64,000 nt of DNA from JAVBKX01 sp031553835 (GCA_031553835.1 JAVBKX010000016.1:124001-188000); one strand, 5' to 3'; counted from the stretch's first letter, positions 1-10,154 are shown. A program made the numbers and translations. The notes: a model not told the origin generated them from the letters alone.

Positions 1-1170
1 TTCTCTTTCCGCGTAACCTGGGTAGATGATAAAGGAAAGGTACAAACCAATATGGGTTACAGAATACAGCATAATAATGCAATTGGACCGTATAAAGGAG
101 GGATTCGTTTTCATGCTTCTGTTAATCCGTCCATCTTGAAATTTTTGGCATTTGAACAAACTTTCAAAAATTCATTGACGACTTTACCGATGGGTGGAGG
201 CAAGGGCGGTTCCGATTTTTCACCCCGAGGCAAATCTACGGCTGAAATTATGCGGTTTTGCCAGGCTTTTATCCTGGAATTGTGGCGCCATATCGGCCCG
301 GATACGGATGTTCCGGCCGGTGATATCGGCGTAGGCGGACGGGAAGTCGCTTACATGTACGGAATGTATAAAAAACTGGCCAGGGAAAATACCGGTACAT
401 TTACCGGAAAAGGAATTGAATTCGGAGGTTCCTTAATTCGTCCTGAAGCAACCGGTTACGGCAATATTTATTTTTTATTGGAAATGCTGAAAACCAGGAA
501 TATTGACATTAAAGGGAAAAAATGCTTAGTGTCGGGTTCCGGAAATGTGGCGCAATATACTTGCGAAAAGTTAATTGAATTGGGTGCCATTCCGGTGACG
601 ATGTCCGATTCGAATGGGTATATATATGATCCGGATGGTATTACCCGTGAAAAACTGAATTTCGTCATGGAACTCAAAAATATCAATCGCGGACGCATTA
701 AAGAATATGCCGACCATTATGGATGCAAATATGTAGAAGGTGGTCGTGTGTGGGCTGAAAAAGGCGATATTGCCCTGCCTTCGGCAACGCAAAATGAATT
801 GAATGGAGATGATGCGCAAATATTACTTGCCAACGGATGTATAGCTGTTTCGGAAGGAGCTAACATGCCTTCTACTCCCGAAGCGATTGAAGCATTCCAG
901 ACTGCAAAAATTCTGTATGCTCCGGGTAAGGCTGCCAATGCGGGAGGGGTAGCAACCTCCGGATTGGAAATGACTCAAAATTCTATGCGGTTGAACTGGA
1001 CGCGTGAAGAAGTGGACGAAAAACTGAAACGGATTATGTCGGATATTCACCAGCAATGTAAAAAATATGGAACATCTGCGGATGGAAAATACATTGATTA
1101 TGTGAAAGGTGCTAATATTGCAGGATTTATGAAAGTCGCCAAAGCGATGATGGCGCAAGGAGTAATCTGA
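1..1170 (+). CDS. gdhA: Glutamate dehydrogenase, 5'-truncated by window edge
   Basis: Hexameric glutamate dehydrogenase of the NADP type, catalysing reversible reductive amination of 2-oxoglutarate to glutamate in the cytoplasm. The frame is open from base 1, so 389 codons are visible; by comparison with the usual length of about 445 residues, roughly 55 N-terminal residues lie outside. Visible signatures are GPYKGGIRFH, the catalytic-lysine segment PMGGGKGGSDF, PAGDIGVGGREV, and the Rossmann segment VSGSGNVAQYTCEK followed by SDSNGYIYDPDG. The gene ends with TGA and is followed at once by a strong terminator, so it is the last gene of its transcript. No damage is seen. Family assignment is secure; cofactor preference is inferred from the subfamily. 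Confidence 0.95.
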   Translation, partial: FSFRVTWVDDKGKVQTNMGYRIQHNNAIGPYKGGIRFHASVNPSILKFLAFEQTFKNSLTTLPMGGGKGGSDFSPRGKSTAEIMRFCQAFILELWRHIGPDTDVPAGDIGVGGREVAYMYGMYKKLARENTGTFTGKGIEFGGSLIRPEATGYGNIYFLLEMLKTRNIDIKGKKCLVSGSGNVAQYTCEKLIELGAIPVTMSDSNGYIYDPDGITREKLNFVMELKNINRGRIKEYADHYGCKYVEGGRVWAEKGDIALPSATQNELNGDDAQILLANGCIAVSEGANMPSTPEAIEAFQTAKILYAPGKAANAGGVATSGLEMTQNSMRLNWTREEVDEKLKRIMSDIHQQCKKYGTSADGKYIDYVKGANIAGFMKVAKAMMAQGVI

Positions 1171-1189
1171 TTTTGCCCAATAATATGAA

Positions 1190-1229
1190 AACGTGCATCC
1201 GAAGAAAAGCAGGGTGCACGTTTTTTTTT
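1190..1229 (+). terminator. Rho-independent terminator after gdhA
   Basis: An 11-bp stem (AACGTGCATCC with GGGTGCACGTT, one G-T pair) around an 11-base loop, followed by an uninterrupted T run. It starts 20 bases after the gdhA stop codon. Confidence 0.9.
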
Positions 1230-1232
1230 AGG

Positions 1233-1469
1233 TTATGATAACTCGTCCGCGTCTATGTCTTCTTTATTGGTAAATGAGGAAACGATGATTTGTTCTTTTT
1301 CATCTTTTGTATCGCAAAGAAAAGCCTTGCAGATAGCCGGAAAATAGTAATGGTAGCCTTGCTCAAATAGATAATTCAAAGTTTCATGGGTGGTTTGTGT
1401 GTTGGAAACTTTTCTAATGTGAGTTTCAACTGCTATGCAATAAAAGAGTAACTTTGTGCCTTTATACAA
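1233..1469 (-). CDS. Possible small hypothetical protein (78 aa)
   Basis: An open frame on the minus strand fills the gap between gdhA and ribF. It starts with TTG, has no recognisable domain, and its C-terminal half (about residues 50-78) is rich in D, E and K, as in real small cytoplasmic proteins. Against it: the start is a rare codon, it overlaps the ribF promoter, and no promoter of its own was seen. I do not recognise the product, and it may well be a chance open frame. Confidence 0.2.
   Translation of the reverse strand: MYKGTKLLFYCIAVETHIRKVSNTQTTHETLNYLFEQGYHYYFPAICKAFLCDTKDEKEQIIVSSFTNKEDIDADELS
1449..1456 (+). promoter_or_regulatory. Housekeeping -7 box of ribF
   Basis: TAACTTTG matches the Bacteroidota primary-sigma -7 element TAnnTTTG. 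It ends 20 bases before the ATG at 1477, which rules out the in-frame GTG at 1456 as the translation start. Confidence 0.7.
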
Positions 1470-1476
1470 TTGCCGG

Positions 1477-2409
1477 ATGAAATTATTTACATCTCATAAT
1501 AACGCTTTGCAGGAATCTCAAACTGCCATTGTGGCAACTATCGGATTTTTTGACGGAGTACACGCCGGTCATCGTTTTTTGATAGAACAGGTGAAGGGGG
1601 TGGCGCAGGAACGAGGTTTGCCGAGTGCAGTGATTACATTTCCACAGCATCCGCGTGCAGTATTGCATCAGGATTTTCAACCGAAATTGTTGAATAGCCG
1701 GGAGGAACGGGAAGAATTGTTGCGCCAGACAGGTGTTGATTATTGTTTTGTACTGGATTTTACTCCCGAGATGTCGGAATTGTCTGCCAATATTTTTATT
1801 GGTGAGGTTTTGGTCGGAAAATACAGGGTAGATACTTTAGTGGTGGGCTACGATCATCGTTTTGGTAAAAATCGCGCCGAAGGTTTTGAGGATTATAAAA
1901 AATCGGGCGAAAAATACGGAATGAATGTTGTGTTGGCTAAGGAATTGGATGAAAAATTGCATGTCAGTTCCACGGTGATTCGCAATGCTTTATTGGATGG
2001 AAAGGTGTCTTTAGCCACTCAATTGCTTGGATATTATTATTCGCTGACCGGCCGAGTAGTGGAGGGAAATCAGTTAGGGCGTACAATTGGTTTTCCGACA
2101 GCTAATATTCAATTGTTGCAAAATTTTAAGGTGATTCCTAAGGAAGGTATTTATGCTGTTTTGGCGTTTGTAAATACAGATTGGTATCAGGGAATGGCCT
2201 ATATTGGTACCCGCCCGTCTATCACCACAGCCGGGGAGATGCGGTTTGAAGTTAATCTGTTTGAGTTTTCCGGTAATTTGTATGAACAACCCATTGAAAT
2301 TGCTTTTGTCGCTTATCTTCGTGAAGATATGAAATTTGAAAATTTGGAAGATCTGAAACTGCAGTTAGAAGAAGATAAGAGGCAGGCGCTGTATAAATTG
2401 AGAATTTAA
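1477..2409 (+). CDS. ribF: Bifunctional riboflavin kinase / FAD synthetase
   Basis: Makes FMN from riboflavin and ATP, then FAD from FMN and ATP, in the cytoplasm. The protein has 310 residues, normal for the family. The N-terminal nucleotidyltransferase half carries GFFDGVHAGH near residue 20; the C-terminal flavokinase half carries GNQLGRTIGFPTAN near residue 195, the usual LGR-GFPTAN signature. An in-frame GTG at 1456 lies inside the TAnnTTTG promoter box, so the ATG at 1477 (MKLFTSHNN) is preferred. The short leader has no room for an FMN riboswitch. It is monocistronic here: a separate promoter precedes the next gene. Confidence 0.95.
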   Translation: MKLFTSHNNALQESQTAIVATIGFFDGVHAGHRFLIEQVKGVAQERGLPSAVITFPQHPRAVLHQDFQPKLLNSREEREELLRQTGVDYCFVLDFTPEMSELSANIFIGEVLVGKYRVDTLVVGYDHRFGKNRAEGFEDYKKSGEKYGMNVVLAKELDEKLHVSSTVIRNALLDGKVSLATQLLGYYYSLTGRVVEGNQLGRTIGFPTANIQLLQNFKVIPKEGIYAVLAFVNTDWYQGMAYIGTRPSITTAGEMRFEVNLFEFSGNLYEQPIEIAFVAYLREDMKFENLEDLKLQLEEDKRQALYKLRI

Positions 2410-2456
2410 TTCTCTACTCTATAATGATATTTGTTTTTCATTTAACAAATTTTGTG

Positions 2457-2464
2457 TAAATTTG
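2457..2464 (+). promoter_or_regulatory. Housekeeping -7 box of SusR-like regulator gene
   Basis: TAAATTTG fits TAnnTTTG and lies 35 bases upstream of the ATG. A TTTG at 2430-2433 could be the -33 element, though the 23-base spacing is a little long. Confidence 0.55.
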
Positions 2465-2499
2465 AAAGTTTATTATTGTTTGCATAAAATATAATACGA

Positions 2500-4098
2500 A
2501 TGAAAAGTGTAGCCTTGATCTTGTTATTTATCCTTTTTCCGGCGTATGGTTTTTGCTTGGTTGACAGAACTGATTCTTTATTAAAAGTGTTGGATAAAGT
2601 TATTTTGGAGCGTGCTAAATATACAGAAGAAAAGAACGTTAAGATTACAGAATTGAAAAAGCAAAAACTTCTGGTTGATTCATTGGAAGATACTTATAAG
2701 ATCAACAAGGATATTATTTCTCAATATCAGACTTTTGTTTGTGATTCTGCAGAATTTTACATTCATGAAAATCTTTCCATTGCAAAGCAAATGCGTGATG
2801 AAAGCCTTATTATAGAAAGCAAATTATTTTTATCCAATGTGTATTCTTTGTCGGGACTTTTTTTGGAGGCTTCTGAAGTTTTTAATTCCTTGGACTATGG
2901 AGAATTACCTTCTTATCACAAAGCCTGGTATTGTTGGAATAAAATTCGTTATTATGAAAATCTGATAATCTATACAGATGATGGTCGATTTGCAAACGAA
3001 TATGAAGAAAAAAAGGAAGGGTATAGGGATAAGATAATGGCATTGTTATACGATCAATCGGATGAATATAAAAAGGAATATGCTTTTAAATTACAGCAGG
3101 CCGGTCGATTAAATGAAGCGATTGCTATATTGACGCCAATTTTTGAAAAACATCAGCCGGGAACACATGGTTATGCGATGTCGGCTATGAGTTTAGCTAA
3201 AGTGTATAAATTGGCTGGAAAAACGAAAGCGCAGGAATATTATTTATTATTAGCAGCGATTACAGATCTTCAGTTAGCAGTAAAAGAAAATGAGGCTCTC
3301 ATGTCGTTGGCGATTAATTTACATGAAAATGGAGATGTGAATAGAGCATATAACTATATTAAAGTAGCATTGGATGACGCCATTTTCTATAATGCACGAT
3401 TCAAAAATTCGGTTATAGCACGCGTTCAACCTATTATAGAGGATGCTTACTTACGCAGGATAGAAATTCAGCAGAAAAATTTGAGACTTTATTCCATGTT
3501 AATCAGTTCGTTTGTAATTATTCTTATCATTACTCTGTATATTAATTACAGGCAGCTTAGAATGATTTCGAAGGCACGAAAAGAGCTTCGGATAATGAAT
3601 GAGGCATTGGTAATGTTAAACCGGAAATTGGATGAAGCGAATTTAGTTAAAGAAAAATACATTGGCTATTTTATGAACCAATGTGCCGTCTATATCAATA
3701 AGTTATATGAATATCGAAAAAATGTAAACCGGAAAATTAAAACGGGGCAAATTGAAAGCTTATATAAGTCCTCGGCCAGTGAATTGGAAAAAGAGGTAAT
3801 CGAACTATGTACGAATTTTGATAAAGCTTTCCTTAAATTATATCCTAATTTTGTTGCAGAATTTAATTCATTGCTCAAGCCTCAGGAAGGATATAAGATC
3901 GAAGAAGGACAGTTGAATACAGAACTTCGTATTTTTGCATTAATCCGTTTAGGAATTACTGATGTTAGTCAAATTGCAGTATTCTTAAGATATTCATTGC
4001 AAACTGTCTATAACTACAAAAGTAAAGTCAAAGGAAAATCTATTATCGATAATGACCAATTTGAAGAGGAAGTAAAAAAAATAGGATCACTTCATTGA
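2500..4098 (+). CDS. Membrane-anchored SusR-like regulator (DUF6377-type)
   Basis: Probable sugar-responsive transcription regulator of the kind typified by SusR of the Bacteroides starch locus. The 532-residue protein begins with a signal peptide (about residues 1-20). A periplasmic helical region with TPR-like character follows to about residue 325, and one transmembrane helix spans about 331-351 (SSFVIILIITLYINY). A coiled segment leads into a cytoplasmic C-terminal part with a helix-turn-helix near 483-515 (GITDVSQIAVFLRYSLQTVY). This layout lets periplasmic oligosaccharide binding be passed to DNA. It is transcribed alone and converges on the GH78 pseudogene, overlapping it by 7 bases. 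Its target may be the neighbouring PUL. The DUF6377 assignment is from memory of the family and is fairly sure; the ligand is unknown. Confidence 0.75.
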   Translation: MKSVALILLFILFPAYGFCLVDRTDSLLKVLDKVILERAKYTEEKNVKITELKKQKLLVDSLEDTYKINKDIISQYQTFVCDSAEFYIHENLSIAKQMRDESLIIESKLFLSNVYSLSGLFLEASEVFNSLDYGELPSYHKAWYCWNKIRYYENLIIYTDDGRFANEYEEKKEGYRDKIMALLYDQSDEYKKEYAFKLQQAGRLNEAIAILTPIFEKHQPGTHGYAMSAMSLAKVYKLAGKTKAQEYYLLLAAITDLQLAVKENEALMSLAINLHENGDVNRAYNYIKVALDDAIFYNARFKNSVIARVQPIIEDAYLRRIEIQQKNLRLYSMLISSFVIILIITLYINYRQLRMISKARKELRIMNEALVMLNRKLDEANLVKEKYIGYFMNQCAVYINKLYEYRKNVNRKIKTGQIESLYKSSASELEKEVIELCTNFDKAFLKLYPNFVAEFNSLLKPQEGYKIEEGQLNTELRIFALIRLGITDVSQIAVFLRYSLQTVYNYKSKVKGKSIIDNDQFEEEVKKIGSLH

Positions 4099-6724
4099 AA
4101 GTTAAATTCTATATCATAAACGCCTGTTTTGAATGATGGATAGGATTTATTTGTTGTTACATTGTTACCATTCATGATGCAGGAAACGGTTATTTCCGGA
4201 ATAACGACACTTGCTGTCACTCCAATCGGTAGAGAAATATACATGATTCGCCGGTTATCCTTTAATTCCCAGTTTACAATAATTGTTCCGTAAGGTGATT
4301 CTTTGGAGGTGTTTGTCCAGGTTACGCCCCGGGGAATTTGCGGTTCTATATAAAAATGCTTATATCCCAGACTCTTTTCATCCGGGATAATGCCGCCTAC
4401 AGCTTGATAAAACCAGCTTCCGATTCCATTGTAGCAATTGTGTACACGGCTACGTTCTCCACTCCAATATTCCCAGGTAGTTGTGGCATTGTTGTTGATC
4501 ATGTACAAATAACCGAGATAATCCGTTTTTTTCAACATTGAATACATGAAATCGACTTCCTTATTTCGGATAGTCTGGTACTCCGACCAATCCAACAGCC
4601 ATGTGATTATTATACAGATGGGCTGTCCGATTGATTAGTTGTTCTTTCATTTTATGTTGTAAAGAATCAGGAACCACGCCAACTAACATAGGATAAGACA
4701 TGTCGAGTTGTGATCCTGTAGCATAGATGCTCTCTTCAGTATTATAAAAAGTTTGATGGATTAAGTGATTCAGGTGAGCTTTGCGTGTTGCAAACGCCTG
4801 TGCTTCCTCCGGTTTTTTAAGACGGATAGCTGTTTTTTGTAAAAATACCTAAACATTCACTGATAAAGCAATTATTTACTAAGTCAATAGATGATTGTGC
4901 TCCGGCATCTACGCCCGCAGGAGCGAGCCAGCCGCCTAAATACCAATCGTGGTAAGGCGTATCCGGCCAACGTTTCAATACTCCGTCTATCGTATATTGA
5001 TCCACATATACCAGCCATTGTTTCATAGTATCGTAATATCGTTCGAGAGGGCAGGAGTCGTTATAATTGATGTAAGTCCGCCATGGCGCCAACACAATAA
5101 ATCCGCACCAATAAGGACCGCCTCCTCCTGCGCCAGGATTAGGTGCTACGTGTGGCAGGCTTCCTCCCTCACGCATGACATCTTTCCAGGCTTGTAACCA
5201 GTTCAGGAATGTAGGGGATACATCATACATCGTTTGCAGAGATTGAGTAGATGAATTTCCATCGCCTCCATATCCGGCACGTTCCAAATGAGGGCAATCT
5301 ACCATGTATCCGCTGAAAGTCAGGTATTTCAAAGTGTGTTGAATCATATCATGTATAGCATTCAAATCATTATCCGAGCATTTGAATGTGGCAGCAGGCT
5401 TATAATTTCCATGAATAAAATGAGCTTTGATCTGATCTTCTGTTGGCTTTTGGGGTAAATTGGCAACCTTTATATAACGGAAAGTGTGGTGATTAAATTT
5501 ATTACAGAATACATCGTTCGGTTTTCCCGAGGCAACCTAGATGTCATTTTCTCCTTGTTTTTTAACATCAGGGTCCTTGTTTAAATCATCTGTGTACATA
5601 ACGGAAATTTTGTGTCCGGCAGGAAGCTGAGAGATCTGCAATTCAAACCATCCGGTCAATACTTTACCCATGTCGATCATCCAAGTACTGTCATTGAGAG
5701 CTTCAATACTTTGGGGAGTGAGGGTAGCCTGTATTGTGTTTGATTCACACATTTGCGGAGATACTTGATGGGATGGCACTGTAATGGTCGTGACGGGAAA
5801 CCATTTTAGTTTGTTTAATTCGCTGATTGTCAGATTTGCAGGGACGATGCGTTTGTCTATTCTTTCTCCACCAAACCGAAGTGCTTGCCATGTGCCGGTG
5901 TCGGAATATCCGCTTTCACGTCCTGTCCATGTATGGTTGGTAGAAAGAATGAGTTCCCATTGTTTGTTTATCCGTACATTCATTTCTGCTTTCACCACCG
6001 GACCATCATGATTGGTTCCGAAGGTTGTTGTTTTATACCATCCTTGTCCAAGCCAGATTACCAGTTCATTGTGTCCCTTGTGTACATAAGAAGTGACATC
6101 ATAGGTGACAACCAATGAACGTTTATTTTGTTGAGATACGGCTGGAGATAAGACATGATTTCCTACTTTTATACCGTTGATATATACTTCATGATACCCG
6201 AGGGAATTGACATGCATAAAAGTAGTTCCTGCTGAATTAATAGTAAATATTTTCCTTAATAATGGGGAACGGATGTCTCCATTCCCTACTGATGGCCCGA
6301 TGTAATCTCCATGAAGTTGATCGCCATCCAAAATGCCGATTCCAAATCGTTGCACCGGACTCCAATCCGAACTATTTCCTTATTCATTCCATACACGAAC
6401 CCGCCAAAAACATAGCATCCGGGATTTTAATTCCCGTCCTTTATACGGAACCATTATGGAAGCAGATGATTGGGTTTTAGACAAATTTCATAAATCGGCT
6501 TTATTTTGTATCAGTAGTAAACTGTCTGATGCAACCTGCATTTCATCATATTGCTGTTGCATGGGAGTATCACTTTGTATTTTCCAACTGAAATGAGGAA
6601 TGGTATTATCGATACTATTGGGATTGGTCAGATTTTCGCATTTTAAGTCATAAAGCGTGATGGCAGCAGTTAAAAAATGAATTTTTATAAGACTCAACAT
6701 TATAAATACAATGGCTTGTTTCAT
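4092..6724 (-). pseudogene. Decayed GH78 alpha-L-rhamnosidase
   Basis: The parent enzyme would remove terminal alpha-L-rhamnose in the periplasm. Reading from ATG 6724, a signal peptide and N-terminal domain are followed by three in-frame stops: TGA at 6488-6490 (W expected), TAA at 6380-6382 and TAG at 5537-5539 (each probably a former tyrosine codon, as in WRVRVWNE-stop-GNSSDW). Homology continues in frame after each. A further change lies at a T6 run (4833-4838 on the plus strand): one extra base shifts GIFTK out of frame with AIRLKKPEEAQAF. A second frame change, probably a small deletion, lies near 4570-4590, before NKEVDFMYSML. The catalytic-region motif CPHLERAGYGGDG and GATTTWEYWSGERSR near the end are still readable. 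It starts 1 base after the GH2 stop codon, so it was the second gene of that operon. Confidence 0.9.
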
Positions 6725-6725
6725 G

Positions 6726-9700
6726 TTAGAATTCAATATTAAGCATGGATTTTTCGTCTATTCCATAAGATTTTAACAAAACATCGATACCTTCTTTGAA
6801 TAAATCAGCATCAGCTTTGACTGTTATGATTTTTTCTTCACCAGGCATCAAAGTTACATAATTATCGGACATGATAACAGGAAGTATTCGTGTTTGTGTA
6901 GTCTTGTTCAGGAAACGCAAGCGATTGGCAAAAGCGATGGAATTGGAATTGTTTTTCAGTAATAAATCAAATTGTCCTTGGTCATTTTCATTCTTCTTAT
7001 TAAGTAAAGAGCAAGAAATATTGGGATCCGGAAAGGTGTTTAATAAAGAGAAGTCCAGATCTTTTATCCCGTTTCTCCAGTAAAAATTGTCGGAAAGCAA
7101 ATGACCTTTATTGTCAGTCAGTTCCAACCTGATAAAATGTAAAGGCGTCAGATCTTCTGCTTGTTTCGTTCCATAGACTTCAAATTCATATAATGAATAT
7201 CCGAAATGAGTTGCCCGTTTGATTCCAAGTAGTTTTATGAATCTGGCTCTAACCGGTTTGAGTTTTATTTCGTCCGTTGCTCCAGTTCCATTTTTTTCTT
7301 TATAAACTGTTTTCCATTGTTGGCCATCATCCGAGATTTGCAGTTCGTATTCCTGAGCTCGTGCTGCTTCCCATTTCAGAGTAATAGCTTCTATATTTTC
7401 TTTTTTTTCTAAATCGATGTAAATCCATTGAGGATCATTGAATTCGCTTTCCCAGCGACTACCAGTTCCTCCATCTGTTGCCAGTGATGCGTCTTTCAGT
7501 TGGGTGGAAGCAATTGCTTTTTTCCCAAATGCTAAATTGGATGTATTAAAATTCAATTTAAAAGCTTCGGCAATATTGCTGGCAAATACATCTATTTTTG
7601 TGGATTTTCCATAAGCCGCTACTGGCAGTCCATTCATGTCATAAATAGTCGCCGTTGCTGTGGCGCCTTTCAGGTCGCTGGAGGTAGTATTGATTACTTT
7701 TATACTGTTGTTTGACGAGTTCCATTGTATATGCAAGGGTTCACATGCTTTTTTGGCACCCCAGTATGCTCCTGTAGCGTCATAGTAATAATCATACGTT
7801 TGCCATACAAATGAAGGATAGGCCGACTGGCTCATCCAGATTAATATGCCGGATGCATCATTCCACATTTTATCATTCCAGGCTTCATACATTCCTTTCA
7901 TTACTTCTGTATTAAGCAATTGAGCTTTTTCGCAGAATTCTTTCAGGTTATGTGATGCTCCAAATTGAGTGTTGACTGCCGTTTTGTAATTGATGGGATT
8001 GGCATTGGATGCTTCTTTCCCGAAAAAGTGCTTATTCCATACATTATCGTCATCGTTTTTTAACTGTTCGTCTGTAGGTAAAGGCCATAATTGATCTTCC
8101 GGAATAAATTTAATTACACTTTCGTAAGCAGGAAATGTTGCTGTTCCGATTTCGGTACGTAAACCATAACCGCGATCAGAACCGTATGGATAAGGAGGCT
8201 CGTTCCAGGCCAGATTGCTCCCTGAATTCTCAAAATGATGTTTGGAAGGTTGATTTCCCCACCAGCCGCTGCCGGAGAGACCGTCCTGATTGGAGCATGA
8301 TTTATACATTCTGTCGTTGTTGTCTTCTTTCGCAATTATATCTCTTAAATAATTGTCTAAATCAGGTTTGGGATGGGTTTCGTTGGCTCCACACCAAATT
8401 GCGATGGACGGATGATTCCGTAATCGTTTTACTTTGTCTAAGGCATTTGCTTTAAATGCATCAGGTTGTTCTACATCGTTGTGTGCAACATATAGCCAGA
8501 AATCATTCCAGACCATGATTCCATATTGATCGCAGTAGTCATAAAATTCATCGTCGGTAACACAACCTGTCCATAAGCGAATCATGTTGTAATTCATGTC
8601 TTTATGTAGTTGTATCTTGGTTTCGTATTCTTTCCCATGGCAGCGCAACAAGTATTCGCTCATTCCCCAGTTTCCTCCTTTGAGAAAGAGTTTCTGACCG
8701 TTTATATAAAATGTCATTACAGGCCACCCTGCGATGTTGTCGATCATTTTGTATTCATATTTTTTTATACCGAAAATAATTTCTTTTGTGTCGGAAATTT
8801 TTCCGTTGACAGAACAGCTTAAATTACAAGTATAAAGATTAGGATCCCCGTAACCATTAGGCCACCATAATTTTGGATGATTGATGATTAATTGAGGAAA
8901 ATCATCTTTGCCTATAAAAATATTGGATATTGCTCTTGGGGAAATAGTAATGCTTTTGGAAAATTGAATATCACCCGGTTGAATGATTCCAGACAGAACG
9001 ACTGTTTGAGGAGAGGGAGATGTATTTTTCATATCGGAAGAAATGGAAATTTCGGCTTTCTCCAAATTCGATAAATCAGATCGTACCCAAGGATCTTCCA
9101 TGATTATATCGCCGGTAATTCTTAAATAAACGTTTCCTGTTATTCCAGCTAATCGTCCCGGAACATAAGGCATCCAGTCCCAGCCGGCAGCGGCAAGGTA
9201 AGTCGGACTACTGGAAACTCCGAAAGCTTCTTTGGATTTCCGTTTTTTCTTCTGATCGGCATCCGTGATTAATACTGCCACAGCATTTTTTCCTGATGCA
9301 TTTAATAAATCAGTGATATCGTATTTGGTTCGGATCATATGGCCACTTACATCTTTAGTGGAAGTACTGGTTCCGGATAATTTGTTTCCATTAAAATAAA
9401 AGTCAGCAAACCGGTTTGTTCCATCAAAATGAAGCCATACCCTCCGGCCTTTGAAATCGGCAGCCGGTAATGCAAATTCGGTTCGATACCAGAAAGGGCG
9501 GTTATAAAAAGATTCATCTACCTGATAAATATTATCGCCATAATCAGGATCTTTTTCAAGTCCGGCTTCTGCATAAGCGGTAAAAATGACTCCGGGAACA
9601 ATGCCTTTTACATAATCCGGAATTTGGAATCCGGGCATGGATATTTGGTTGCCTGTGTTTTCTAAATTGGCCTGGGGAGCTATTTGCCAAATGGTTTGTG

Positions 9701-9797
9701 GATTGGTACTGTTCAATGATACTTGCGTGGATTGCGCATGCCCTGCCTGTAAAAAAACAAACAAAATGAGGAGTCCACAGACATTTAGTTTATTCAT
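6726..9797 (-). CDS. GH2 beta-mannosidase / exo-glucosaminidase-like enzyme with F5/8C domain
   Basis: Secreted exo-acting glycosidase, 1023 residues. Signal peptide 1-21 ends in QAGHAQ. A jelly-roll sugar-binding domain (about 40-220), an Ig-like domain and a TIM barrel follow; WCGANE near residue 470 holds the presumed acid/base Glu and LRTEIG near 548 the presumed nucleophile. A discoidin/CBM32-like domain spans about 752-877. The active-site pattern resembles the GH2 branch of exo-beta-glucosaminidases and beta-mannosidases acting on N-glycan cores; exact substrate is inferred. No T9SS tail, unlike its paralogue at 38064. The start at 9797 gives a proper signal peptide; the longer open frame to 9818 does not. 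An ECF-type promoter motif lies 32 bases upstream, and the gene heads an operon with the GH78 pseudogene. Confidence 0.85.
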   Translation of the reverse strand: MNKLNVCGLLILFVFLQAGHAQSTQVSLNSTNPQTIWQIAPQANLENTGNQISMPGFQIPDYVKGIVPGVIFTAYAEAGLEKDPDYGDNIYQVDESFYNRPFWYRTEFALPAADFKGRRVWLHFDGTNRFADFYFNGNKLSGTSTSTKDVSGHMIRTKYDITDLLNASGKNAVAVLITDADQKKKRKSKEAFGVSSSPTYLAAAGWDWMPYVPGRLAGITGNVYLRITGDIIMEDPWVRSDLSNLEKAEISISSDMKNTSPSPQTVVLSGIIQPGDIQFSKSITISPRAISNIFIGKDDFPQLIINHPKLWWPNGYGDPNLYTCNLSCSVNGKISDTKEIIFGIKKYEYKMIDNIAGWPVMTFYINGQKLFLKGGNWGMSEYLLRCHGKEYETKIQLHKDMNYNMIRLWTGCVTDDEFYDYCDQYGIMVWNDFWLYVAHNDVEQPDAFKANALDKVKRLRNHPSIAIWCGANETHPKPDLDNYLRDIIAKEDNNDRMYKSCSNQDGLSGSGWWGNQPSKHHFENSGSNLAWNEPPYPYGSDRGYGLRTEIGTATFPAYESVIKFIPEDQLWPLPTDEQLKNDDDNVWNKHFFGKEASNANPINYKTAVNTQFGASHNLKEFCEKAQLLNTEVMKGMYEAWNDKMWNDASGILIWMSQSAYPSFVWQTYDYYYDATGAYWGAKKACEPLHIQWNSSNNSIKVINTTSSDLKGATATATIYDMNGLPVAAYGKSTKIDVFASNIAEAFKLNFNTSNLAFGKKAIASTQLKDASLATDGGTGSRWESEFNDPQWIYIDLEKKENIEAITLKWEAARAQEYELQISDDGQQWKTVYKEKNGTGATDEIKLKPVRARFIKLLGIKRATHFGYSLYEFEVYGTKQAEDLTPLHFIRLELTDNKGHLLSDNFYWRNGIKDLDFSLLNTFPDPNISCSLLNKKNENDQGQFDLLLKNNSNSIAFANRLRFLNKTTQTRILPVIMSDNYVTLMPGEEKIITVKADADLFKEGIDVLLKSYGIDEKSMLNIEF

Positions 9798-9829
9798 GAT
9801 TAAGTCAATTATAAGCACTATGAATTAAA

Positions 9830-9857
9830 GACGAATAATAGATAGAAAACCGCTAAA
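9830..9857 (-). promoter_or_regulatory. ECF-type promoter motif, site A (GH2)
   Basis: On the minus strand: TTTAGCGGT, 15 bases, CGTC. It fits TTTRRYGGT-N15-CGTY, found five times in the window. The CGTC ends 32 bases before the GH2 ATG, a normal promoter-to-start distance. Confidence 0.7.
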
Positions 9858-10074
9858 AGGAAATATTTTGTTTGTCAAAAATAAGGGCTTTTTTAAGTAA
9901 GTACTTCACAATGGAAAAAACTTATTTTAATTGAAAATAAATTCCATCCTACTTACCAAAAATGAATTCGATTTGTTGTGTAATTTGTTGATTGATATTC
10001 GTTTGCTTGTGCTGAATTTTTAAAATCGTTTACCATGAATTCTACTACAATGAGCAGAAGTGTCTTTCTGTTTT

Positions 10075-10082
10075 TACATTTG
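10075..10082 (+). promoter_or_regulatory. Housekeeping -7 box of ECF sigma gene
   Basis: TACATTTG fits TAnnTTTG and lies 72 bases before the start codon. No ECF-type motif was found ahead of this gene, so it is probably not autoregulated through that motif. Confidence 0.5.
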
Positions 10083-10154
10083 TATTATGCTTCTTCCAAA
10101 TTTTTGAAGATAAATAATCTAATGAAAACCTGAAAAACTAAAAAATATAGAACC

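Larger units (their letters stand above)
9798..10154. other. Divergent intergenic control region, GH2 / ECF sigma
   Basis: 357 bases between the divergent GH2 and sigma-factor genes. It holds the ECF-type site for GH2 (9830-9857, minus) and a housekeeping -7 box for the sigma gene (10075-10082). The very AT-rich middle (about 9870-10060) shows no gene, and I see no other clear element. Confidence 0.6.

Noticed and set aside
1231..1476. FMN riboswitch ahead of ribF
   Set aside because: The TAnnTTTG promoter box ends 20 bases before the ATG, leaving no transcribed leader, and no RFN-type motifs were seen.
5537..6490. Stop-codon recoding in the GH78 frame
   Set aside because: All three stop types occur, together with two frame changes, while neighbouring genes use normal stops. 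Decay is simpler.
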